DNA of 44,674 bases, from contig MNCI01002965.1 in the NCBI GenBank assembly GCA_015680685.1, forward strand, positions 1-44,674, in the 5' to 3' direction. This document shows positions 30,642 through 40,739 of this stretch, one piece after another (the stretch's first letter is position 1; each line of letters opens with the position of its first letter). The notes beneath the pieces are model-generated. The model had not been told where the DNA came from. It was given only the letters and a program-made list of their open reading frames with translations, and made no database searches. A program made the position numbers and the translations under genes. This DNA is from Gnetum montanum. Taxonomy: Eukaryota > Streptophyta > Gnetopsida > Gnetales > Gnetaceae.

Positions 30642-31991
30642 AACAATAAAATACCAAATTTTTGAAGATTTTCTTGAAATCAATGGTGTAACTTAGGACA
30701 TTGGCAGGTGTTTAAGGGTTCTAGGATAATTTAACTTGTTTCGAAGGCATGAATAATGATATGTGGGTGGACTCGAGCAATGAGGCCTGGGGTGGCAAGT
30801 GAGAGAAAAAGGTCATGCAATGGTTACATAAGAACGTTGATCCGGAGGGATAATAATAATAGGGAAAGAATGTTATGAAAAATAGGCTGAGGGTAAGAAA
30901 TGGTGGGTGTGAGCTATGTCATAAGTGAATATTACAAAAAATTACACAAGTGGGTCCTCTCCAGAGCAGGTTCCAACCTATAATGCCCTTGTGTAACCAC
31001 ACTTAAAGTGTCCGTGGACACTCGAAGGGTTAAATGTAATCTGCACTAATTCCACCAAAAACACACATGTAAATATCATCGGAATGAGGTAAGAATTCTA
31101 CATTACACATGACATGAGCTACAATTACACGAATAGTGAGATGAGACGAACTATAGAAAGGGATTGTAGAGATTGGGACATGAGGTAACTAACCCAGGGC
31201 ATAGTGAATCCTGCATGTAAAGCATGATTAACATGTCATTAACCCGTCGTTCCAAGATTAGGATCAATTCCATTCCTCTAATTAGTGACATTGCATTGTT
31301 TCATCCCATGATGAGCAGCTATGAGAGTACCATAACAACAAGGCATACGATCACTTGGCATTTTGTTCAAGAGAGGAGCGATTTTTGTTTTGTGGCACTT
31401 CCTTTGTGTGTTTTTTTTGAATATTGAATCTAGAGAAGTCGGCAACCTTCAAGCATGGGTGCATGTATTTCTAGTGGGATCCCCTAGAATAGCATTGGAT
31501 TTTTGAGTGCCTTTTGATTACTCTTACTCCCATTTTTTGTTAGATCTACAAAGATCTTAGTACAACCACATTGCATGATAACTCACACAGACATTACCAA
31601 AGAGAATCCAAAAATCCCCTTGATGTCACACCCTAATCATTCCCTCTTGATCCATACTTCTTCATTCTTGGTACAATGAACACAAAATTAATTTTAAGTT
31701 TTACAAGTATCAAAAATATCACTGCACCCTCGAACAAAACCTCTTATTTGTAGAATGGATGAGTGGGTGTAATGGGCTCACTATCCACATAATTGATCAC
31801 TTGAGACTTGATAACATAGAACACACCTCAACCAACGATCCACATGAGTGTTTTATTAGTAGACGAGATTTCTTGTAAAAAGACAAAAATACCAAAAAGA
31901 CAAAAAAGATAAAACAAGAAGTTGAAAAATGAAAAACTGGAAAACAAAAATTAAAAAATTAAAGAAAATGATAATCCTGCTTGTTATTAAA
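30642..31991 (-). other. Minus-strand 3' region of the LTR element complex
   Basis: Reverse complement of the A/B/C 3' region. Landmarks are the GTGGGTCCTCTCCAGAGCAGG block (30952-30972) and the GTCCGTGGACACT block (31009-31021), matching GGGGAGGACCC and the GACTCTTT motif of the plus elements. It starts at the integrase-end motif near 31990, which here forms a perfect palindrome. The apparent frames (for example 31224-31427 plus) are not shared and are taken as non-coding. Confidence 0.6.
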
Positions 31992-32009
31992 ATGGGGGAT
32001 ATCCCCCAT
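31992..32009. repeat. Perfect 18-bp palindrome in the GGGGG motif
   Basis: ATGGGGGATATCCCCCAT. It replaces the TCATGGGGGAGATGGCC motif that ends the integrase region in the sister elements. Confidence 0.85.
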
Positions 32010-33682
32010 AACTAAATGATTGTGGATAACAAGGATTAATAAATGGGAGATGAGGATCCTTGCATGTTGGAAATATTCGGACTTGGTCATATTCACCCCA
32101 TCGGGGTTCACACACCTGATTATAGTAAGCATAGTGGGGCAATCTGTAAGATGTGGTTCTTGGGTAAGGAGTTGAGCCACTATGATGTTTGTGACTGGAA
32201 GATGGTATGCAAGGATTGGGTTGTCGCTCTCCATTCTTGTGTTCACTGGGTCGTATGATTGTTGGAGTGTTAATTGGTGGTCCTAATGAAGTAACAAGAG
32301 GTGTTTGTTTCGAAGATAAGGGTGCACCACAGTGTTGGACTTGTGCTGAGTTGGAGGATGCAGTGGCCTTGGAATTGCGTTGTCCCTTATTACGGTCATG
32401 TTTAAAGAAGGGACGCTTTGGATGTTGAGGAGGCCTTTAACTGCTATTAGCAATAGTGGCACAAGTAGCGTTCATGGGTTATTGCTATGGTGCAGAAACC
32501 TTAGGAATAGTTGGTGGCAATGTAGAAGAAGGAAAAGGATGAGAATGTTGAAATTGAGGAGAAGTGTAAGGTATCCAAGGTTGTGGTTATGTTGGAGAGG
32601 ATATGGGTTGATAGTATTGACGAGAATGATAATAATGTGGTGAGATAGAGGATGTTGGCCCAGTTGGAGAAACAAGATGTTGGATGTGATAAGAATTTGG
32701 ATTCGGAGGATACAAAGGATGTCTCCAGTTTAGGGATGGCTTCCCCCATGATTGGGATTGTTGCCATTATGATCGAACACTGTATCTCTGTACGAACTCT
32801 AGATGTAACGTGTTTCCCCAATGCTCATATAAATGTAACAAGATTGGGCATTGGCCCTTGGAGTGATTGTATAGGCAAATGTTGCATTCATATGTGTGAT
32901 TGGAAGTTGAGCTCTTATTTTCCTTATCCCTTCTTTTTTATTGTCTACTGAGACTTTGTCCTGCTTCTTGGGTTGTCAAAAATCTATCTCCAATGATGTT
33001 GATAAATTCTCCACACTCTTTATGTGTCCATTCCAACATCTTATTGATCTTTGCCTTGACTTCTTCTAACGATTGTTGTATAGGAAAAAATGGTTCTTTC
33101 ACCTTGAGATTGGTTGATTTATCCTTTTTATGATCATGGACCTTTGTTAAGTTGAGATTTTGGTCCTATTGATGTTTTTCAACACTCTCCCATCTAGCCA
33201 TTTCTCCCTATTCTTTTGCTACTTGCTTGATAAGCTCTTGAACTTGATGGGTTCGTAGTTCGTATAGTTGACCTTAGGCATACATCCCTAGGGTCTCTCT
33301 TGTTTCATCACGAAGCCCATCAATGATATGGTACATTAACCTTTCCTTGGAAAACCCATGGCCTGGACAGTTGTTTAAAAGTGCATAATATCTTTCTAAG
33401 GCCATGTCCAAGTGTTCATGTTGTGCTTATTTCCACCCTTGGATTTGTTTCCTCAAGGCTAACACTCTTGCGTAGGTTTGATATATTTCGTTAAAGATTT
33501 CTACCATTGTTGGCCAATGTCATATCAAATTTGGTTTTAATGACCTATACCATACCTTTTCTTGGCCAACGAGTGTCATAGGAAAGAGCTTGAGTTTTTG
33601 CCACCTGTTATCAATATTGTTCCACGTGTAGGCATCGTAGAAGGCTTGTAAATGTTGATGCGGATCTAAGTCATAGCCTTCT
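32010..33682 (-). pseudogene. Minus-strand gag remnant, truncated at both ends
   Basis: On the minus strand the capsid core is recognisable (HLQAFYDAYTWNNI, KLKLFPMTLVG, NCPGHGFSKERLMYHIIDG, LRTHQVQELIKQVAKE). It is followed by a zinc knuckle C-N-I-C-L-Y-N-H-S-K-G-Q-C (about 32880-32842) and a long Pro/Ser/His-rich linker. The order and wording match gag of B and C. The N-terminus is lost: at 33682 gag is joined to an LTR fragment. Protease and all of pol are also missing, because the linker runs into the integrase-end motif at about 32000. Many stops. Confidence 0.72.
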
Positions 33683-33910
33683 AATCTAATGCTACTCCTG
33701 AAGGAAATGGAAGATAATATTAACTAAGCTAAGGGAGAAAGGGTGAGAAGTAATCTAGCTAGCCTAAGTGCAATAAGCATCCGTTCCTTGATTATCCATA
33801 CACATCTTGGACTTTGTGCATGACTACCACTAGGATTACCAAGCGCAGATCCTAGGTACGCTACTGGGTTACCAAGTAGTCACACCTAAATGCTTGTAAT
33901 CAAGTTGTAC
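33683..33910 (-). repeat. Internal LTR fragment fused to gag
   Basis: Aligns with the middle of LTR 3 (27001-27230) and with the R/U5 of element B. It runs from AATCTAATGCTACTC to CAAGTTGTAC. It has no LTR ends, no primer site and no U3. Short microhomology (CTAATCTAATG) lies at the gag side. Confidence 0.78.
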
Positions 33911-35179
33911 TAGCCTAAATGCTTGAAATTTGTTGTGTTCAATTATCATCTACTATTGCTTACAAAGATATTTGACTACTAGCAAGTCTTGTGGATACTA
34001 CAAGTCTACTTGGATTATCCCTTACTCTGTACATACTCAAGGCTTTTATGTTGCCCCAATTGATTCTTTCTGCTATTTGTTGTCATTGGCTCATGGAAGA
34101 TCCATAGTTTCGTTGAGCTAGTAAAGCACTTTGTCTTGATTATTTTGTAGCTAGATTAACCCAATGGGTCCTACCTATTCTATGCTTGTAGTTGAAATAT
34201 TTGTTGCTAGTGTTTACCCTAATTTAGCCTTAGTGCCTACTAGTTTTTCTACTTGATCTTTCTTAGGTGGCACTGGCTTGGAGATTTCTACATATGAAGG
34301 ATTTTAAACATTTTGGAAAACATCATTGGTATATCCTAAAATTCTAGCTTATTTATGCAACTTTATGATAAGACTAGGGAATAGAAGAGTGGGTTTCCTT
34401 ATATTCTTCTCTTCAAATCTTCTTTGAATTTTTAGAAATAATAGATGGATTATTTTTTCTTGGAATTTCTCTATTAAAATATTACTTCCCTAGTAGTATA
34501 AGTGAAAATTCTATTAAATATTTTGGTTGGAAAGATATGGTATGTCCCAATCATAAATCAGATATTTTCTATAGTGGATAATCCATGATACTCTTTCTTT
34601 GTAGTTCCATATGTTCTCTACAACTATGAATTTCTTGCATTTGTGTTGGATCATATGGAGATTTGAGTAATGTTGGCTCTGACATTTGCTATGCTTAGTA
34701 TCCTTACAATTGCTTCAACTGAATATGGCATTGTCACTCCTTCAATCTTCATTGTTGCATCATCTAGTTTGTTCTACTAGAATTAATGAACTTCCTTTAA
34801 ATATCATTCACCATTATTTGAAATAGTTAGCTAGAGTGATGAGGCTTGGAGTTGTTCATGAGTCTTTGTATATACGAACTCTATGAATGATCCAAAGTTG
34901 GGTTCCACTATCATGGTGGACATAATAAACTTTTCTTGGATAGCCTATAAACACTCATTAGAGAGTGTGAGGCATTATCATTAATCTAGATCTAGCGATG
35001 CATCAACTTATGCCTATGTAAATTTCCATGTTGTAGGTGTAGGTTGATGGATTGAGTATGACTATACGTCTTACTCTTAGGAGAAGTTTGTTTTACACCT
35101 TATCCTTATCCTTTTCCTTTGGGTTTCTTTTTTTGTTATTGTGATAGTCCATCAATATCAAGTTTTTTCTTGGTGACAT
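33911..35179 (-). pseudogene. ORF3 copy 4, N-terminal half, strongly decayed
   Basis: ATG at 35179-35177 after GATTATAG opens MSPRKNLILMDYHNNKKR, comparable to the basic start of the main ORF3. The plus-strand text at 34285-34400 aligns by eye with 29230-29340 (for example CATATGAAGGATTTT and CATCATTGGTATATCC). The C-terminal half is replaced by the LTR fragment at 33910. Stops and shifts are frequent. Confidence 0.55.
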
Positions 35180-36315
35180 CTATAATCATAAGAAAGTTCA
35201 AGATTATTCAACCATGATAGAAAAATTCCCACTAGTTCCTAATCCTTCATTAGTTTTTGGATTATGATCAAAATTATTAGATACAATTAATTTTATTTTT
35301 AATTTGGGTAGTAGAGTTTAGAAAATTTGTTAATTTAGAAAAAACACTTATTTAGAAGAAAATGTTTAATTAAAAAATTGAAAAATTAATAAATTAATTG
35401 AAACTAATTTTAACTTGACAATCCATTGCTATGTTCGATTTATTGCTTAAAATGGATTCAAATTGTCAATTGGAATGAAACATTAAGTTTATTAGCTTAT
35501 GTTAGATCAGAATGTGATTAATTCTTATGGTTCTTACCCTTAATTATTCTTCAAGATGTTAGAGAAATTTTACACAATTTGTAAAAACTACATGCAATGC
35601 TCATTCCCACAATTTAGATGATCAGTTTGTGAGCAAAAGGAATCAAGAATGGCTCAAATTGGGTATGTAGTGAGGAAGATATGGAGCTCTGAATGTTGTT
35701 AGATAGAAAAATAACATGAACTCCCATTGTGTGAAATGTTGAAAATGAAACATTTTCTAATAGTCTACGCATGTATATAAATTTTTATCAAAGTGACATT
35801 GTAGATATGACATTGCAGGACCTACTATATCATATATATATGATATAACCTTTGAAATTTTCAAAAATTTTGCAAAATTTGATGAAAAAAATTGATGGCC
35901 CAAGTTGTCTAAAAGGTGTAAAGATGATCCAAAGGATTCTTGATCTTAGATGATGCTTGAAATATGAGACTTTGATGTTAAAAGTATGTTAAAGAATGAG
36001 TTCAAGAAAGGTAAGTCAACTAAGATTTAGGAGATGATTTGATCAAAATTGTTGAATTTATAAGTAAGTTTGAATATGTAGGAAAATAATGATACTTGCT
36101 AAAGTATTTATGAGCTACAAGTGGATCCTCCCCAAAGCAAGCTTTGATCCTAAATGTCCTAGTATAGTTGCACGTACAAGTATTTGTGGGCACTCAAGGA
36201 GTTGAATGTAAATCATAGTAGTCTTCCAAAACTCATATGTTAGTATTGCTCTAATAACAAAATAATACTATGTTATATAAAACTATCAAAGTATAATTAT
36301 ATATAATAGTAATAT
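35180..36315 (-). other. Leader and 3'-region copy upstream of ORF3 copy 4
   Basis: Repeats the order seen at 30126-31200: GTGGATCCTCCCCAAAGCAAGC (36121-36142), CAAGTATTTGTGGGCACTC, a TATATATGATATA palindrome (35826-35850), then leader to the ORF3 start. AT-rich and strongly diverged. It ends at the LTR of element C, whose flanking bases are AATAT. Confidence 0.5.
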
Positions 36316-37129
36316 TGATGAGCCACGATATCGCATGGGCTGCAATATTGTGTATGCGATATCGTGTCGACCCCTGCGATATAGCGTATGCAATATCGTA
36401 GCTTGTCGCCAGTTCTATAAATAAGAGGCAACTTTTCCTTGTTTCCTCATCTAGATATAGACACTTTGCTAAACTTTGGTAGTTTTACCATTCCAAAGAT
36501 AGAATAATTTCCATGTTCCCGTAGTAGGAGTCTCAAAGTGAACGGATCTTTATTCGAGCAATTTGTACCTGAGCACACAATTGTGTACGACAATAAAGAT
36601 GAAATTTCTGATAAACCTTGTAGCATATGGACTAAGCTAAATAGGGATTTAATTATTGTTAAATGTTTAAATTTTTTCTTAGATAATTAATCACTCTCAA
36701 CCCTCAACTCTCCTAGTTAAGTGCATTCAGTACGACTGCTTTGAGCACGTGTGCTACGCTCGGTACCGCAGTAACGAATAGCATTTGGTAATCCTAGTGG
36801 CATTGCACTAGTTCAGGGTGTGTACGACAAGTGGGAACGGATATTGATGCTAGGATGATTAAAGCTTAGTTAGTGAAAGTTAGTTACTTAGTCTCTTCAC
36901 CCCTTCCTCTCTTAACATAGGTGATAAAAAGATAAAAGACATAAAAATCATATACCTCAGACTTAACCATACAACCATGATAGTACAAGTAAGTCTGGGA
37001 AGACAACGATTGATTAACCTTAAGTGTTCCATAAGGCACATAAGCACTTAGCCCTTGGAGTTTGACAGGATCACGTGTGAGCTGCTTGTATTCGTATGGT
37101 TGAGTGTAGGGGTACCTCACCACTCATCA
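36316..37129 (+). repeat. Element C 5' LTR (814 bp)
   Basis: TGATGAG...CTCATCA. U3 with five GATATC-type palindromes (36326-36400), TATA box CTATAAATA (36415-36423), AATAAA (36592-36597). Confidence 0.93.
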
Positions 37130-37130
37130 T

Positions 37131-37148
37131 TGGCACCATTGCCGGGGA
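37131..37148 (+). promoter_or_regulatory. Primer-binding site, complementary to tRNA-Asp
   Basis: TGGCACCATTGCCGGGGA, one base after the LTR. It differs at two positions from the exact complement of plant tRNA-Asp (both G-to-A), and at a different place from the mismatch in element B. Confidence 0.85.
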
Positions 37149-37274
37149 CTTAGTTGTTTGTGTGCTACGTAGAACATAGGAAATCATTCACATCGTTGGG
37201 AGCTAAAACAAACCCTTAGGGTTAATCAAGAGAAAAATAACATAACGGTAAGTAGCACACCGAACAATACTAAA

Positions 37275-39215
37275 ATGTCTTCTTCTTCGAACAAAAGCAC
37301 TTCACCGCCTAGGAACAACACTAGAGACAGTCGATGGCACAACACACATAACAAAAATTTGTCAGTTCCTCAACAATTCAGTGTGGTATATATTCATCAC
37401 GATGAATATATACCCAACTTTACCTTTGTCTTCCATCAAGATGAACAACTGTGTTGGAGAGACTTAGAGGGTAACATAGTGTTACCCCCAGATAGAGCAA
37501 TGCCCAACATGCTCCTTCATGCCCTTGCATGAATAGGCATGTCAAAATTATACGCTGAGTATGTTGCATGTGATTACAATGCAAGGGATTACCATCCCAT
37601 AGAAGCACAACGTCAACAAGACTTGCGATAGGAGAGTTACCACACATTGTTGAAGGGAAAAGGACCCCATAATGCTTCGCCTGTCATAAGCAAAATTAAT
37701 GGTGTTGAACCTATTTCAATAGGTTCTTCAAAAAATGATGTTCCCCCTCCTAATGATAGTGAGGAGGTAGTGTATCAGAACCTTTGCTCCATGATTTACA
37801 ATCCTGGTTCTGATTCCCATGAACACCAAGTGTTCAATGAGGGAACAAAAACACAAGATAAGGGCAAGCATTCTGATCATCATCACGATCAGGGTCAAGA
37901 TCACCGAAGGGAAGGTAGAAAACATCATCATGGCAATGGTTCTCCTTCCTCTTCCCCTTCATCATCACATTCACCCTATCCTTCAACATCAGGACGCAGC
38001 CATAAGGAACCTCACCATGAGGATAAGGGTATGCAAAATGAGAAACTTCGACAAGAGAGTCGAGAGTGAGGACGAGGGCATTCTAGGGAATCACGATGTT
38101 GTAGAAGGGAAAGTAGGGAACTATGTAGACATCATAGATTCCATGAAAGAAATGACCATGAAGAACCCGTACTTGCAACCCGAAGCATGTTAGACATCAC
38201 GGAGGCCGTTCGAATACCCACAAGGCACCAGAAAGATAACAGGATCAAGAGACTAGACATGAATGATATCCCACGATTTGAGGGGGGATACAACACTGAT
38301 CCACAGAACCACTTATAGGCATTTCAAAATGCTTGCACCTTGCAGAATATTGAAAACAAGTGGAAAAAGTTACAGTTGTTCCCAAGGACACTCATAAAAG
38401 AAGCAAAAAGTTGGTACTGGTCCTTAGAACCAGAATCCATTCGAAAGTGGAGTACGATGCTAGAACTATTTAATGATAAATATCAAATGTACTCTCAAGT
38501 TTCCAACTTGTAGAATTAGATCCAAGGATGGAAGCAAGGAAATCACGAACCCTTGGATGCTACCATGGGCTGATATTATGCATTGTTACATTGTTGCCTG
38601 AGCCATGGTTACACACAACGGGATCAACTACGCCATCTCGTAGATGGGATAACACATGAAACCAAGAGAACCCTTGGAACATATGCCCAAGGGAGATTAT
38701 TAGAGCTTAGGTCCCATGAGGTCCATAGATTGTTGGAGCAATTAGCTAAGGAAGAAGGAGAGCTACATAATAGAGAAAGTGCAGAAGAGTACAATTGTGA
38801 TCCTTCCCTCCAAAAAAGAGGAGTGAGATTCTGTGAGGAGGAGGATGAGTCACCACTTGAAGAGTTGGTGAATAGGAAAACCTTGCCACTCTAGAAATTA
38901 GCAATAGAAGTGTTAGCAAAGGTAGATTAAATGTGGGACTCCTTAGATAGTAGATTTGAAATCGTTCTAAAAATCGTAGAGGAGTCTAAGGAGTGAAGTA
39001 ATGACTATGATAAAAAGAAGAAGAGGGATTTGGACCATGCATGTAACAAAGGTAAGTGTAAAATGGCTATCATTGAAGAGGTTGTGGATTTTGATACGGA
39101 CAATGATGGTGGATGTGAGATATGCCAATATGACCATCCTAAGGGATGTTGCCCAATAATCTCACATTTGCAAGAGTCTGGGGTGTATGCACTTAACCCA
39201 TAACTTAAGAAACGA
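37275..39215 (+). pseudogene. Element C gag, decayed
   Basis: ATG 37275 opens MSSSSNKSTSPPR. The block HHDEYIPNFTFVFHQDEQL, the His/Ser-rich region (37870-38000), the capsid core (RFEGGYNTDPQNHL; KLQLFPRTLIKEAKSWY), HGYTQRDQLRHLVDG, LRSHEVHRLLEQLAKEEGE and the zinc knuckle C-E-I-C-Q-Y-D-H-P-K-G-C-C (39114-39152) follow in order, as in B. The first three parts share frame with the ATG. Stops occur (37530, 38067, 38892), and a frameshift lies near 38995. The N-terminal 85 codons are uninterrupted. Confidence 0.84.
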
Positions 39216-39618
39216 CAAGCACCCCGACGGTACCTTATCCCCAAGGTAACCCAAGGCAATTCCACCAACTGATAACCTATTATCCAAGTGGAACTCCACC
39301 ACAACCTATTGAGCAACACTAGCAATGGCAATACCCACAGTCATGGGGCATGCCACCGCCAAGGCAACAATATGCTTACCGGATCCATATGGCTACTACA
39401 TGCAGCAGCCAATCTCTCCAAGTGACCCTATCGGTCACACTACCCCACAACGTCACTACTAGGCTCAGGAGTACTATAGGACTCCTTCTCCTAGGAGAGA
39501 CACATGACATCCATACCATTCTCTAAACCCAGCCGCGACTCTTACACCGATAGCTCCACTGCCATCTGCTCTAGCGATCAAAGGGGAACTCCCCACTCAA
39601 CCATAGCAATGCAATGCT
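39216..39618 (+). other. Proline-rich linker between gag and protease (element C)
   Basis: Decayed coding sequence with YYMQQPISPSDP and EYYRTPSPRRDT pieces in broken frames. It matches the linker of B and that of the minus-strand gag. Confidence 0.55.
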
Positions 39619-40299
39619 ATGAGAGCTATAAACCTTCAACTCACTACTAGTTCTGACAACTGTACAAGGAGAATACCTTTCCTCAGAACCAATAGTCCAA
39701 ACAAGCTCTCACAACCACAAGCGGTTAAGCCTCCGAATGTTCCTCCATCAAATAAGGCTTTGGAGCTCCCTTCAAACCAACAACGGAGCTCAACGCATAC
39801 GGTTATGTTAACACATATCATCACTAACTGGATCAAGAAAGGCCACCCTCCTAGGAAATTCTCTGATCTTGGAAGTCCCTTAATCTACCTCCAAGTCACT
39901 GGGAATGAACCACATAAAGCTCTTCTTGACTTAGGTTCTGGAGTCAACTTAATATCACAAGAAATGTATAAAGCCTATAACCTACCTCCACTAATGAAGA
40001 GCAATATTTTCTTAGAGTTGGCTGACCAGTCCATCACCATTCCTTTAGGATTAGTGGAGGACATTGTTACCACTGTGTGTGGTTGGTCATACCTAGCTGA
40101 TTTCCTATTGATCCAAGTAAACAATGACAAAGGGGACTTGTCAATAATAATGGGGAGGGCATGGCTAAGTACTATAAATGCATGGCTAGGAATCTGCAAT
40201 CTTTCCTTGGAAATTTCTAAGGAAAACACTTATGGAAAGATCGAGAAGAAGAAGGTTCCATGCATCACATACAGTGATACAGAGGATGATGGCGTATAG
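39619..40299 (+). pseudogene. Element C retropepsin-type aspartic protease
   Basis: 226-codon open frame with active-site box ALLDLGSGVNLIS (Asp codon 39928-39930), LELADQSITIPLGLV and IIMGRAWLSTI. DLG at the active site is common in Athila/Tat proteases, while B has DSG. It ends at a TAG (40297-40299) in the acidic tail, where B reads on. The matching frame continues after the stop (40300-40668), so this stop is secondary. Confidence 0.82.
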
Positions 40300-40668
40300 G
40301 AATGTTCAACATCTCCTGCATGCAACCGGTGTGCCCAGGAAGTTAACATACAAAAGTGCCTGTATGTAGCAACCACACAACAAGAGAACACCTAGTGGTT
40401 GACAGCTAATCAAGAGAGCAACCCACCAATATGCATGGAACTAACTGGGGGACCAACTTACGCCCATGTAGAAAGCATAGATGCACTGGAGCAAGAGTGT
40501 TGCCAACTTCCAACCCTTAGTTTGAAACCACCAATCAAGGGAAGTTGGAAACTCTTAGAAAATTCAAATGGGTACTCCGATAGGAGAATACTAGTCTGTG
40601 TGCAACCAAACAAACCTTATCATGAACCTAGAATGGTCTATGCACATAGCACATTTGAGAGGGAATAA
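40300..40668 (+). pseudogene. Element C spacer joined to integrase tail (pol deletion scar)
   Basis: Same frame as the protease: ESIDALEQECCQLPTLSLK, then, after about 40590, VQPNKPYHEPRMVYAHS. The latter corresponds to the end of integrase in element A (MQQIKPFHVPKMT, 2311-2350). The deletion junction therefore lies near 40560-40600, and about 2-3 kb of RT, RNase H and integrase is gone. Confidence 0.72.
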
Positions 40669-40739
40669 CCTTGCTCATTATTTCAGATCTTCCCCTTCCA
40701 ACTCAATCATGGGGGAGATGGCCACCTATGCTAATTATT

